A stretch of 64,000 bases of DNA, taken from NCBI GenBank assembly GCA_021818905.1, contig JAKASS010000001.1:1-64000 (forward strand), given 5' to 3'. Below are positions 51,474 through 60,196 of this stretch, one piece after another. Source of the DNA: Nanobdellota archaeon (GTDB taxonomy: Archaea; Nanobdellota; Nanobdellia; Parvarchaeales; Parvarchaeaceae). The translations under genes were made by a program, and so were the position numbers. The notes below the pieces were generated by a model. It saw only the letters and a program-made list of their open reading frames with translations. It was not told where the DNA came from and made no database searches. Positions within the stretch are counted from its first letter, which is position 1; every line of letters starts with the position of its first letter.

Positions 51474-51998
51474 TTATATTATTCCTATCTTCTCTCCCAT
51501 CTTTACGATTGAAAGCATGCCGCCGGGCCGTCTTTTCTCGATGTCTTTTATAAATTCCATAAGATATTCCTGTTTCTTCGTGATTTTCTTGGGCTTTGTT
51601 TTTTCACCCTTGGACGTAAGAAAAGCCGCAATTTCTTCATCAGATGCCGTGTAAAGCGGATTAAAAAACGTCTTTGACCCTATTTTTTGCTTTGGCTTAT
51701 TACCGCTCAAAAAGTAATCCAATACCGATAAAGCAAAATCCTCAAGAGTAAAATTCATCAGCAGAAGGCTACTCTTATTGTCTTCTCTGAACACGAACTT
51801 CTCGATTTTGTAAGCGTCTGAATTGTCCGGAGATAGCCTGAATTTTCTTTGCTTGTAGTCCTTAGATATCAAAGCGCTCCTTATCCTCTTTGTCAGCATT
51901 CTTTCGAGGTGCTTTTTGCAGAGCGACTGCTTGAGGTATTCCGAATAAAATGAGGATTCTCTTCCACAGATGTGGCATTTTTTGATTTCTGGCTGCAT
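51474..51998 (-). CDS. Zinc-finger protein, unknown function
   Basis: The 174-residue protein starts with CHIC (C8, C11) and CKKH (C27, H30), the same CxxC...CxxH finger type as the N-terminus of the tRNA thiolase at 18191. The rest is Lys/Phe/Leu-rich, with a helical middle and a basic C-terminal region (KPKKITKKQEYLMEFIKDIE). Nucleic-acid binding is likely. No family recognised. Confidence 0.5.
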   Translation of the reverse strand: MQPEIKKCHICGRESSFYSEYLKQSLCKKHLERMLTKRIRSALISKDYKQRKFRLSPDNSDAYKIEKFVFREDNKSSLLLMNFTLEDFALSVLDYFLSGNKPKQKIGSKTFFNPLYTASDEEIAAFLTSKGEKTKPKKITKKQEYLMEFIKDIEKRRPGGMLSIVKMGEKIGII

Positions 51999-52062
51999 TT
52001 AGTTTTCTACACCAGATATATATTTAAGCAAGATTTTAATTGCTTTGATTATAGATAATATT

Positions 52063-52788
52063 ATGCCAGCAAAAATAATAGCCGTTATGAGCCCTAAGGG
52101 GGGGGTCGGAAAGACGACCGTGGCCGTAAACCTTGCGGCAGCTTTAGCGAGCATCGGAAAGCGCGTCCTTATAGTAGACGCCAATCTTGATACTCCGCAT
52201 GTGGCTATATACTATGGATTTATAGGCTACAAAAACTCGCTTGAGGACGTATTAAATGGCAACATCCAGGTGGATGAAGCCGTCTACAAAACAGAAAACC
52301 AGAATCTTCACATCTTGCCTTCGAGGGTCTTCAAGAATAAAGGGGATGGAAACGCACAGTACAAGATAATAAATCTCTTCCATCATCTCGGCAAAGTGGT
52401 AGACGATTATGATTTTTTAATCCTCGACTCAAAGCCGTCTTCTAACTTGGATTTCATAAAACTTATAAAAAATCCTTCTACGCTAATAGTTTCGATGCCG
52501 GAAATAGCTTCGATGATAGAAGCAAAAAAACTCAACGAAGAAAGCGTGGCTGCGGGAGTAAGGGTGCTCGGGATAGTCTTAAACCGGGTAAATAAAAAGA
52601 TAAGTGGACACATGAACGACGCTGAAGTAAGCAGGATAGTCGAAGCTAAAAACATATGGAAGATACCGGAGGATGCAAACGTGTTTGACGCGCTTAGGAA
52701 AGGAATACCCATCGTATGGCAAAATCAAAAAAGCCCTGCATCAAGATCATTTTTAGAACTTGCAAGAGACATAGCCAGCTGGGGATGA
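52063..52788 (+). CDS. ParA/MinD-family ATPase
   Basis: From ATG 52063 (MPAKIIAVMS) there are 241 residues. The deviant Walker A is SPKGGVGKTTVAVNLAAALA, followed by VLIVDANLDTPHVAIYYG, DYDFLILDSKPSS and VLGIVLNRVNKK. It lacks a long C-terminal amphipathic helix, so it may be nearer to MinD-like regulators than to a membrane-binding MinD. A G8 tract (52098-52105) encodes the Walker A glycines. It is followed two bases later by a small zinc-finger gene. Confidence 0.85.
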   Translation: MPAKIIAVMSPKGGVGKTTVAVNLAAALASIGKRVLIVDANLDTPHVAIYYGFIGYKNSLEDVLNGNIQVDEAVYKTENQNLHILPSRVFKNKGDGNAQYKIINLFHHLGKVVDDYDFLILDSKPSSNLDFIKLIKNPSTLIVSMPEIASMIEAKKLNEESVAAGVRVLGIVLNRVNKKISGHMNDAEVSRIVEAKNIWKIPEDANVFDALRKGIPIVWQNQKSPASRSFLELARDIASWG

Positions 52789-52789
52789 C

Positions 52790-52960
52790 ATGGATAGCCA
52801 TATAGTCAAATGCCCAAACTGTGGTAAGTACAGAAAGACCAGTTCGCTTAAGGCCGTAAAATGCTTTTCATGCGGAAAATCCGTAGACGTGAAAAAACAC
52901 ATGGTAAGCGAAAGCTCGTACTTAAGGGCTGTAAACAAAAGCGAAGTAGATTTTGAATGA
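52790..52960 (+). CDS. Small zinc-ribbon protein
   Basis: ATG 52790 overlaps no other gene and follows the ParA-like stop by one base. The 56-residue product has CPNCGKYRKT and CFSCGKSVDV, two CxxC pairs about 14 residues apart, and an acidic end. Its stop codon is immediately followed by tRNA-Thr. It was too short for a 60-residue cutoff. Likely a nucleic-acid or ribosome-binding ribbon; family not recognised. Confidence 0.65.
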   Translation: MDSHIVKCPNCGKYRKTSSLKAVKCFSCGKSVDVKKHMVSESSYLRAVNKSEVDFE

Positions 52961-53032
52961 GCCTTGGTAGCTCAGTGGTAGAGTACCTGACTCGTAATCA
53001 GGGGGTCACGGGTCCAATCCCCGTCCAAGGCT
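52961..53032 (+). tRNA. tRNA-Thr(CGU)
   Basis: The acceptor stem GCCTTGG/CCAAGGC, D-stem GCTC/GAGT, anticodon stem CCTGA/TCAGG and loop CTCGTAA (anticodon CGT) fit tRNA-Thr. The T-loop is TCCAATC, a slight departure from TTC. The discriminator is U, usual for archaeal tRNA-Thr. No intron. It starts one base after the zinc-ribbon stop. Confidence 0.92.
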
Positions 53033-53064
53033 ATTGTTAAATATCCGTATCTCAAAAGTATTCT

Positions 53065-53565
53065 ATGGCTAAGGGACAAGGTACGCTCGAACTGCTACTC
53101 GGCTACAGCATAGCTTTCATAATAATCGCTGCGACTTTAGCTATACTCTTCATATTTTACCCGAATATCTTCGCTACCGCGTCGTCTAGCACTTATTCCG
53201 GATTCGCTGGCTTGGTAGTGGCGGGACAGGGGTATTGCAACTCTGGGTGCAATGCCACGGGATTCTATTATATAAGATTCCAGAATCTCCTAAGTGAAAA
53301 TATAAACGTGACTAGGATAACCTTTTTAAGTCCTGGCATCGATCAGAACTTTTCAGATTGTTACAGTTCGATAGAAAATAGGACGGTGATAAAGAATTCA
53401 GCCCTGCCTGACCTATACATACCAAACTTAGGCTATGCCGAATGTAATTTTACCATGCTATTGTCGTCACCTTATTCTGCCTCGGTCGATATTTATTACG
53501 TTCCTTCGAACGATAGTTATTTAATAAGCGAACCGATAGAAATAGCGGGGTCTGTCAGCGGATAA
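53065..53565 (+). CDS. Type IV pilin-like protein
   Basis: The 166-residue protein starts MAKGQGTLELLLGYSIAFII, a class III signal peptide (KGQ) and one helix, then a Ser/Tyr/Asn-rich domain with four cysteines (YCNSGCNATG) and several sequons. It is the first of a run of surface proteins from here to 57.7 kb and lies just downstream of tRNA-Thr. A minor pilin or adhesin subunit is likely. Confidence 0.7.
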   Translation: MAKGQGTLELLLGYSIAFIIIAATLAILFIFYPNIFATASSSTYSGFAGLVVAGQGYCNSGCNATGFYYIRFQNLLSENINVTRITFLSPGIDQNFSDCYSSIENRTVIKNSALPDLYIPNLGYAECNFTMLLSSPYSASVDIYYVPSNDSYLISEPIEIAGSVSG

Positions 53566-53622
53566 TCGCTCTTAATCAAGAATAATAAGATATTTATATC
53601 CTAAGATTTATACTTAAACTTT

Positions 53623-54030
53623 ATGGGGTCATTTAAGTACATAAGAGACAACGAAAGGCTGATGTTCAAGGATAAAGCTGCAAAAAGAGCTTTGCTTCTT
53701 AACGCGGAAAAAGGTTCGATATTAGAAAGAGTCGAAAGACCTACCCGGCTTACAAGGGCGAAGATGCTCGGTTTCAAAGCTAAGGAAGGATACATAATAG
53801 TGCGGGCTAGAGTAGCTAAAGGAAGCTTTAGACGGCCCAGACCAGTTCATGCACGAAGACCTAGCAAGACTGGCTTATATTTCAACCTTGCTGTTAGCAA
53901 GCAAAAAATCGCAGAGAATAGAGCGCAAAAAACCTATAAAAACATGGATGTTCTTGGTTCGTACTTTCTAGTTGAAAACGGCCAGTACAAGTGGTTTGAA
54001 GTAGTCATGCACGACTGGGCGATTAAATAA
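53623..54030 (+). CDS. rpl15e: 50S ribosomal protein eL15, shortened
   Basis: The 135-residue protein matches the core of eL15: ERVERPTRLTRAKMLGFKAK, then EGYIIVRARVAKGSFRRPRP, IAENRAQKTYKNMDVLGSYF and YKWFEVVMHDW. Archaeal eL15 is usually about 190 residues; here the last 50 or so (the RGLT-type tail) are missing, and the following DNA does not encode them. A TATA-like ATTTATAC lies about 15-20 bases upstream of the ATG. The gene is sandwiched between pilin-like genes. Confidence 0.9.
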   Translation: MGSFKYIRDNERLMFKDKAAKRALLLNAEKGSILERVERPTRLTRAKMLGFKAKEGYIIVRARVAKGSFRRPRPVHARRPSKTGLYFNLAVSKQKIAENRAQKTYKNMDVLGSYFLVENGQYKWFEVVMHDWAIK

Positions 54031-54092
54031 GCTACATTTTACATTTCTCTGCTAAAATCAAAACTTAAATTATACGAGAATCAACTATACTC

Positions 54093-54602
54093 ATGACTGG
54101 AAACACCGAGGAATTCATATGGTACGAAGTGCTTTTCGCCCTCATAGTCGCTCTTGTAGTATTCTTCATATTTTACCAGAATTTCTCGGAAGTGTTCCCT
54201 ATAGGCTGCAATAATAACAACTTAGTAGAAAACCAATTCTCTCAGGCATTGTCCGGTACCCCAAATAGAGAGGAAGGCACGCCGCTTTTCAGATGCTACC
54301 TTACTAACGCGTGCTATGATCAGGCTACTGCAAATGTGACCTGCATAACTAATTGGTGCGCATACGATTATTGCATAGACGGTAAGTGTTCAAGCGCTTT
54401 CCAAACCTGTGTACAAAGTCCTACGACGAGCGTGCTTCAAAACTGTAAAGTGCTTAATCCGTCAAATACCGCGGCCCTAGAAAACTGTGATCAAAGCACG
54501 ATAATCGCTGACAATTCAACAGATATACAAAATTGTGACACGAGCATACCGACGTGTATAACCGGGGACGGCCCATCATGCTCCTCCTGTGTAGGCCAAT
54601 AA
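54093..54602 (+). CDS. Cysteine-rich membrane-anchored protein
   Basis: The 169-residue protein has one N-terminal helix (FALIVALVVFFIFYQNF) and an outer domain with about 16 cysteines, including CYLTNAC, CITNWCAYDYC and GPSCSSC. The density of cysteines suggests a disulfide-stabilised surface protein. No family recognised. The stop is one base before the next small gene, so it starts a tight operon of secreted proteins. Confidence 0.6.
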   Translation: MTGNTEEFIWYEVLFALIVALVVFFIFYQNFSEVFPIGCNNNNLVENQFSQALSGTPNREEGTPLFRCYLTNACYDQATANVTCITNWCAYDYCIDGKCSSAFQTCVQSPTTSVLQNCKVLNPSNTAALENCDQSTIIADNSTDIQNCDTSIPTCITGDGPSCSSCVGQ

Positions 54603-54603
54603 T

Positions 54604-54762
54604 ATGGATAAGAAAGGAAGTGTAGAGTGGAGGATAATATGGATGATTATAGTGATAGCCACCGCAATAGTCGCGATATTGATAGTATTGATTTTATATT
54701 ACGCAAGTTCTAGCAGCGGTTCACCATTTACTTACTTTTCTGGATTGTTTGGTGGCCTTTAA
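54604..54762 (+). CDS. Tiny KKG-type single-span protein
   Basis: The 52-residue product reads MDKKGSVEWRIIWMIIVIAT, then an uninterrupted hydrophobic helix to LYYASSSSGS and a short glycine-rich tail. The KKG motif before the helix matches the class III signal of the pilin-like proteins. It overlaps the next start by one base (TAATG). It belongs to the same size class as four minus-strand genes at 59860-60525. Confidence 0.65.
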   Translation: MDKKGSVEWRIIWMIIVIATAIVAILIVLILYYASSSSGSPFTYFSGLFGGL

Positions 54763-55733
54763 TGGTAGAACAAGGCGTACTTCTTGTCCTTGTATCGCTG
54801 ATTATAATAGTCATAGGCGGCGTCATACTTTTCGTCTTTAGTATCTCTTTTGCAACATCTATAGGCGCCACTGACTTCGGCGCTAAATGCTATTTCTCTT
54901 TCGTAGAATACAACGTCGTAGACTCGTTTTTGTATCCGGTCTCTTTTATATCTTCCGCATTGGTAGGCAAGTCTCTAATAAGCGACCCGATCGCGGCTTC
55001 GCAGGTACAGGGAGCATGTACTCAAAATTCGAATGTAAATGCGCAGGATACGTCCACTCTCGCCGAACAGATTTATACAAAAGCCGCTTCGTGTTTCAAT
55101 CTTTTTCAGGGGTCTAATGCGGGTGAAGGAGCAGATATTATATATAGCGGATTAAACCAGTTGTTTGAATGTTACGCCGGTACGATACTTAACAGTGAGA
55201 CTCCTGGCAGTGTTACGACTTACAATGAGCTTATAAATTATATAAATCAAAACTACCCGAACAATGGAAATCCGCTGCAGATAGTATTCATAACCAATGG
55301 AACGGACGGCCTCGCAAATTATACGAACCCTAATGCGCCGGTAGCCAATGGTTCTACTTATGTGATATATTATTTCGGTTATCCCAGTACTTTTTCCTTT
55401 AGCGCTTCCAAAATCACATTGAACGGGGTCTCCGGTACGGACTGCACCCTTAACTTTAACACGCAGTGTGATTATGTCTCGCAGTTCAACGAGCCAGATA
55501 TCGGTTCTGCGATATGCAATATCGATAATCCCACGGTATACAAGAAACTAGGTTCCATAGACAATCCCGTGAGTTCGCTAAGCACGCCGAGCACGCTTTC
55601 ATATGACCCAAAGGACAACGTTATAGGCGCATGTGAGGATTATGTAATTGCTTTCTGTGGCAGATTACTTAATACCATGGTATTAAGCCAGAATAGGGTG
55701 TTTGTCTGTATAACAAACAGTGCGCTCGGTTGA
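54762..55733 (+). CDS. Large secreted protein, paralogue of the next gene
   Basis: The 323-residue protein has a signal anchor (GVLLVLVSLIIIVIGGVILF) and an outer domain with about nine cysteines and many sequons. Its C-terminus, RLLNTMVLSQNRVFVCITNS, resembles the end of the 498-residue protein downstream (FLGRNQIYVCAVA), so the two are distant paralogues. Both are about 30 kDa to 50 kDa outer domains. No family recognised. Surface adhesion is a guess. Confidence 0.55.
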   Translation: MVEQGVLLVLVSLIIIVIGGVILFVFSISFATSIGATDFGAKCYFSFVEYNVVDSFLYPVSFISSALVGKSLISDPIAASQVQGACTQNSNVNAQDTSTLAEQIYTKAASCFNLFQGSNAGEGADIIYSGLNQLFECYAGTILNSETPGSVTTYNELINYINQNYPNNGNPLQIVFITNGTDGLANYTNPNAPVANGSTYVIYYFGYPSTFSFSASKITLNGVSGTDCTLNFNTQCDYVSQFNEPDIGSAICNIDNPTVYKKLGSIDNPVSSLSTPSTLSYDPKDNVIGACEDYVIAFCGRLLNTMVLSQNRVFVCITNSALG

Positions 55734-55768
55734 ACCATTATTTATATTAAAGACAGTTTAAAATCTAT

Positions 55769-57265
55769 ATGGCTGAGACCGGTGGCGAGAATATTGTATT
55801 CCTAATACTCTTCGTCATATTCATATTCGTTATAGTACTTGTTTTTGCCTATTTCCTTCTTTTTGGTTTCGGATTTACTAATGCGACTTCGTGTTACGGC
55901 AGCTCCCAAGTCACAAATTTCTTTTATAACGACCTTTGCATAACCAAGTTCTTCTGCATAGCTACGACGCTAAATGCAATTGGCATTGGGCCGCCATCGA
56001 TCGGTTGCACGCCCGCTACACAAAGTTATACGTCTAGTTCTACTACAGGTCAACTTTTTGCGGGTATAACTGACGCGCTTGGAAATTGTTGGTACCAGTA
56101 TGGGGCTAATTCCGGCTTAGACGTATTGTATAACGGGCCAGGACTTTGTAGCATTGTCGGAGTTTCGTTTAACAACCAAAAAAACCTTACTTTTTATAAT
56201 CTTACGCAATATCTTAAAAGCGCTGCATTCTCAAAACAGATAAGCTGTCTAAATCATACGTCTGTGCAATCGTGCGCCGATCCTCTAACTTCCTTTAATC
56301 CTAATGGATTTAGCTGCGATACCGCCTCGCCGAGCGAGTGTGAGGCTTACTCAACCGATTATTTTTCATGTGAGAGCCAGCAGGGTTATATTCCTACGTA
56401 CAGCGGATATGTCCTTCGAAACATATTTCTCAATGATTCCACAAAGTACAATATAACAACGGCCACTACTGCTGCAAATAATCTTTCTTCGTATCTTTGC
56501 GATGTTTCGCAGGGCTGCTACTTTAATAAGGCTACGCTTAGCTGCACTAATGATACTGGCCAGTCGAATGGCTGCAGTCAGGTTTTCACCAATTTCTGTG
56601 CGGAGACATCGTATGGCTATGACAATTGCACCGCCCAATACGATGCGAATACGGGCGATTACGAAGCGCCAGTAGGCTGCACCCTTGTAGAGCCTGTAAA
56701 TAACGACTCGACCGTTAATGTCTCTTATTTTGATTACCTTGCGCCCGGTGTAAACCTTATATACAACTACAAAAATAAGACCAGCGGTAAAACTGAATCG
56801 GTCGGCCCATATTCAAATGTGAGTATAAACGACGCAGAATTATACCTAGTCTATCTTAATAGCTTTTCAAATAGTGCGCTTCCACCAAACACCATCTCAA
56901 TGCCACCAGAATGCGTACCGCAGACTTGGCTTAACAATTATCCGACTTCAGGGATAGAATATCAATGTACCGAAGCATTAGCGGTTTTCGGTTCGGCTAC
57001 GACTGGTCTGGCTTTATCTGGCGGCCCGAGCATAGTTACTTTGGGTGGTCTAGCGGCGACTGGATATCTTTATGGCGCATGCCAGAGGAATAACCTTTGC
57101 AACCAGTATATAGATACTACCGCTACAAATGCTGCCTGGACGGCGATATACACGACAAGCGGGTTACAGGGGTGTATGGACTCTCTTTATGCCGGCTTAC
57201 AAGAACTAGGGGGAGCTAACTTTTTAGGGAGGAATCAGATTTACGTATGCGCAGTCGCGGCTTAA
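55769..57265 (+). CDS. Large cysteine-rich secreted protein
   Basis: The 498-residue protein has an N-terminal helix (IVFLILFVIFIFVIVLVFAY) and a large domain with over 20 cysteines and many NxS/T sites, including NLSSYLCDVSQGCYFNKA and CTNDTGQSNGC. A late helical hydrophobic stretch (GLALSGGPSIVTLGGLAATG) could be a second membrane contact. It shares a C-terminal motif with the 323-residue protein upstream. Its 3' end overlaps the next gene by 19 bases. Confidence 0.55.
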   Translation: MAETGGENIVFLILFVIFIFVIVLVFAYFLLFGFGFTNATSCYGSSQVTNFFYNDLCITKFFCIATTLNAIGIGPPSIGCTPATQSYTSSSTTGQLFAGITDALGNCWYQYGANSGLDVLYNGPGLCSIVGVSFNNQKNLTFYNLTQYLKSAAFSKQISCLNHTSVQSCADPLTSFNPNGFSCDTASPSECEAYSTDYFSCESQQGYIPTYSGYVLRNIFLNDSTKYNITTATTAANNLSSYLCDVSQGCYFNKATLSCTNDTGQSNGCSQVFTNFCAETSYGYDNCTAQYDANTGDYEAPVGCTLVEPVNNDSTVNVSYFDYLAPGVNLIYNYKNKTSGKTESVGPYSNVSINDAELYLVYLNSFSNSALPPNTISMPPECVPQTWLNNYPTSGIEYQCTEALAVFGSATTGLALSGGPSIVTLGGLAATGYLYGACQRNNLCNQYIDTTATNAAWTAIYTTSGLQGCMDSLYAGLQELGGANFLGRNQIYVCAVAA

Positions 57266-57711
57266 ACAAAAAGGGCAGTACCTCAGTAGAGAAGGTAGTG
57301 GTAATAATAATACTAGTGGCCTTCGTAGTGATAGCTTTCGTAATCTTAAGCAACGTTTTCCATTTTTCACTTCTTAGCCTTGGCAAAAGCGTGCCAACGC
57401 TTACCAGCCAGCCAGCCGATTGCGGCTTGACTATAATCAATCAGTTTAACACCAGCCAATCATGCATATACACGCTATCCGTATCGGATGGCAGCCCAGG
57501 GCTTACTTATACCCTATATAACAACGTAAGCGGCAAAATACAAAGCTACGTCGCGGGGGCGAGCACGATAGAATGGAATGCTACGCTGACGAGGGGGCCA
57601 ACGCAAAGATATTACTTGTATGTTTGCAACACGAGCGGTTCAAATGTATCCATAGATGGGTCATTTTATTCTGCGGGCGGATCTGCAGATGTCCTTCTCC
57701 CATGCGGATAA
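57247..57711 (+). CDS. Pilin-like KKG-type membrane-anchored protein
   Basis: The 154-residue protein starts MRSRGLNKKGSTSVEKVVVI, with a KKG class III motif and one helix, then a small beta-rich domain with four cysteines and several sequons (NVSGK, NATLT). It overlaps the large secreted gene upstream by 19 bases and converges with the Hef gene, one base apart. It closes the plus-strand surface operon. Confidence 0.65.
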   Translation: MRSRGLNKKGSTSVEKVVVIIILVAFVVIAFVILSNVFHFSLLSLGKSVPTLTSQPADCGLTIINQFNTSQSCIYTLSVSDGSPGLTYTLYNNVSGKIQSYVAGASTIEWNATLTRGPTQRYYLYVCNTSGSNVSIDGSFYSAGGSADVLLPCG

Positions 57712-57712
57712 G

Positions 57713-59242
57713 CTAAACGAAAGGGTTTAGAGTGCCATCATTTTTAAGGGTCTTAGGATTCTCTTTTATATTTTTTATAAGCTTTTTCATCTTGCTTTCT
57801 TTTCTTTTAGAGACCCAGTAATACCCCTCGTCATTAGTCCCTTCAGTTATAAGTATGAATATTTTGCCCGCATTAAATCTTCCTACCCGCCCTCTTCTTT
57901 GTATAGATCTTATACCGCTTGGGATAGTTTCGTAAAAGACCGCTAGATCCACACCCTTTATCGACATGCCTTCCTCGCTTACGCTTGTAGAGACAAGTAC
58001 GTTGTAAACTCCTGCTTCAAAGTCTTTTATTATATTAACCTGCTCCTTCTGCGAAAGGCCGCCTTTGCCTTGCCCGATGAACTTAACCGGCCTTATGCCT
58101 TTGACACGGCTTACCGAATCGTAAATTACGTCTACTGTGTCCCTATACTGCGTGAAGACTATCGCCTTCTGATCTGTGGAAAAACCTCCAGAAAATATCT
58201 TGTTTATCTCCTCAAGCTTTGGGTGCTCAAGCCCTTCATCCAGTAACTTCTTTGATTTTTCGTACATCCATTTTATTTCAACGGTTTTTACTAGTTCTTT
58301 GTCGGTTTTTGACGTGCCTTCCTTGATCATCTTTTCAAGAAACCTGTTGAATGCTCCTACGCTTTGCGTAGAGATTAGATTGAGTGCATGGTATAATTTC
58401 AAAAGCTTTGAAGTGATTATTATGCCTCTTATGGTATAGAAATTTCGTTTCCCAGAAAACATGCGTGCCTGCAGGCTTTTCTGCAGCATGAGTATCGTCC
58501 TTCTGTTTATCCTGTTCGGTGACGCATCCTTGAGAAGGCCAACGTTCTGAAGGGCAGCGACTTGTTCCTGTATGAATATCTTGAGATAAGAGATTATTTC
58601 CAGTATTTCATTTGGCAATTTTAATCTTATCTCCTCGACTGTTTTAGTTTTTACGTAGGGGGCTACGTCTGGATCGTCTTCTCCTCTTATTTCTACGTTA
58701 GAAATCCCGAGATTCCTGCAGATTAGACTTATCTTTTCCTGCTCCGAAGCCGGAGAAGCCGTCAACCCCAGAATCAAGGGGTGGGCAGATTTTAGCATGT
58801 ATTCTTTGGCTATTTTTACGTAAGCATAATTCCCGACTGTGTGGTGCGCTTCGTCTACTATAAGCAAGCTGAAATCCGAAAAATTTATTATGCCGCGCTC
58901 TATGTCGTTCTCTACCGTTTGTGGGGTTGAGAAAGTCAGCTGTGAACTTTCGTATACATTTTGCCTGTCGCCTTTTTTGGTTTCTCCGCTCGTCATGCCG
59001 AGCGAAACATCCATAAGACCGGAGAAAGTCTTGTAATGCTGGTTTACAAGTGGTTTCGTAGGCGCCAAAAATAACGTCTTTGAACCCTTATATTTGCTCA
59101 GTCTGTAATCCACTACAAGTACGCTTATTACCGTCTTTCCCAAACCTGTAGGAAGCACGACGAGAGTATTGGAATCCTTTGCGGTTTCGAAGATGTTTTT
59201 CTGGTACTCGCGCTCCTCTATTTTTCCTTTTCTGATAAACAT
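57713..59242 (-). CDS. hef: Hef/FANCM-type SF2 helicase without nuclease domain
   Basis: The 509-residue helicase has TGLGKTVISVLVVD (Walker A), FLAPTKPLVNQHY, LLIVDEAHHTVGNYAY, LGLTASPASEQEKI, IVFTQYRDTVDVI, VSTSVSEEGMSIKGVDL and QRRGRVGRFNAG. A helical insert between the RecA domains fits the Hef/FANCM/Mph1 group. The C-terminal XPF-like nuclease and HhH of euryarchaeal Hef are absent, giving helicase-only form. It remodels stalled forks and D-loops. Its start overlaps the stop of the GINS gene. Confidence 0.88.
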   Translation of the reverse strand: MFIRKGKIEEREYQKNIFETAKDSNTLVVLPTGLGKTVISVLVVDYRLSKYKGSKTLFLAPTKPLVNQHYKTFSGLMDVSLGMTSGETKKGDRQNVYESSQLTFSTPQTVENDIERGIINFSDFSLLIVDEAHHTVGNYAYVKIAKEYMLKSAHPLILGLTASPASEQEKISLICRNLGISNVEIRGEDDPDVAPYVKTKTVEEIRLKLPNEILEIISYLKIFIQEQVAALQNVGLLKDASPNRINRRTILMLQKSLQARMFSGKRNFYTIRGIIITSKLLKLYHALNLISTQSVGAFNRFLEKMIKEGTSKTDKELVKTVEIKWMYEKSKKLLDEGLEHPKLEEINKIFSGGFSTDQKAIVFTQYRDTVDVIYDSVSRVKGIRPVKFIGQGKGGLSQKEQVNIIKDFEAGVYNVLVSTSVSEEGMSIKGVDLAVFYETIPSGIRSIQRRGRVGRFNAGKIFILITEGTNDEGYYWVSKRKESKMKKLIKNIKENPKTLKNDGTLNPFV

Positions 59243-59811
59243 CAGACACCTATAGCTTTTCCGCTCTTTATAAGAATATCGGCCACATCTCTATCTATTT
59301 CTACAACGTTCGGAAACGAGAAAGGCCCGTAGGTCTTATTGTTCTTCCACACGAACCGAGGGACGTCGGCTATAATCTTTATGACGACCCTATTTGCATT
59401 GTCTTCGGATTCGACTTTTTGCATCTCTTTTGGAGCGACTTCTTTCACTTCCCTTATGATTTTGCTTTTATGTCCATTGACAAGCTTCAGCATATTATCG
59501 AATAATATCAGTTCTTCCGACGTAAGGTTATTTCTTGCCTGATCTATGTTGGTCCCTTGTATGGTCATATTCGCTATCTTTCCCATCCTTGCGGTTATTA
59601 TCTGGTCTAAGGTGTTTATCGCGTTCTTTATCTGTGTAGATATTTCTTCAGCCCTCTTTAGGTCATCCATTTTTTTTGCTTCTTCCAAAGACTTTTTATT
59701 GATCGCTATGTATTCTTTCATCTCTTCTAGGGTCTCATTAGTCAATTTTGTAAGCGTCCTATCTTCTTGTTCCTGTCTCCTTATGCGAATGAACTCGCTG
59801 TAAGTTATCAT
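59242..59811 (-). CDS. gins51: GINS complex subunit GINS51 (Sld5/Psf1-like)
   Basis: The 189-residue protein has the GINS A-domain helices (MITYSEFIRIRRQEQEDRTL, ITARMGKIANM) and the B-domain VVIKIIADVPRFVWKNN with KTYGPFSFPNVVEIDRDVAD and a final ILIKSGKAIGV. GINS links MCM and GAN/Cdc45 in the replicative helicase. The stop overlaps the Hef start, so replication and fork-repair proteins are coupled. Length is typical. Confidence 0.85.
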   Translation of the reverse strand: MITYSEFIRIRRQEQEDRTLTKLTNETLEEMKEYIAINKKSLEEAKKMDDLKRAEEISTQIKNAINTLDQIITARMGKIANMTIQGTNIDQARNNLTSEELILFDNMLKLVNGHKSKIIREVKEVAPKEMQKVESEDNANRVVIKIIADVPRFVWKNNKTYGPFSFPNVVEIDRDVADILIKSGKAIGV

Positions 59812-59859
59812 ATCTAATTATTATCCTGTTCACTGAATATAAGTTTATTCTGGTTTGTC

Positions 59860-60048
59860 TCAGCTCGTACTATTCAATCCGCCGGTGACCATATGCGCGA
59901 AGCCACCGAAAAAGTTCGATATATCCGTCACTATCGTACCCGGCCCCACTAGAAGTATGTAAACCACTACTACCGTTATGCCTAACGCTATCGCTATGAT
60001 ATAATAAAGCGTGGCTTCAGTCACTCCCTTCTTATTAAGTCTCAGCAT
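59860..60048 (-). CDS. Tiny KKG-type single-span protein
   Basis: The 62-residue product starts MLRLNKKGVTEATLYYIIAI, one helix, then a small tail with GPGTIVTDISNFFGGF. The NKKG motif fits a class III signal peptide. It lies four bases after the stop of the next upstream gene and is the last of four similar minus-strand genes before GINS51. Confidence 0.65.
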   Translation of the reverse strand: MLRLNKKGVTEATLYYIIAIALGITVVVVYILLVGPGTIVTDISNFFGGFAHMVTGGLNSTS

Positions 60049-60052
60049 ATCG

Positions 60053-60196
60053 TTATCCGAACGGGTTTGGAATGGGCGGGAATAGTTTTGCCGCCCCTCC
60101 GAAGACTATAAGGTAGAATATCACTATGACTATCCCTATTACGATTATTATTATAAGGAGAAGCACGTAATCTGTCACGCCTTTTTTATTAAGCAT
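60053..60196 (-). CDS. Tiny NKKG-type single-span protein
   Basis: The 47-residue product starts MLNKKGVTDYVLLLIIIIVI, followed by a short Pro-rich end (PPIPNPFG). It shares the NKKGVT start with the gene downstream at 59860, which suggests recent duplication. It overlaps the upstream gene by eight bases. Too short for routine gene finding, but the frame, spacing and repeated motif support it. Confidence 0.65.
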   Translation of the reverse strand: MLNKKGVTDYVLLLIIIIVIGIVIVIFYLIVFGGAAKLFPPIPNPFG

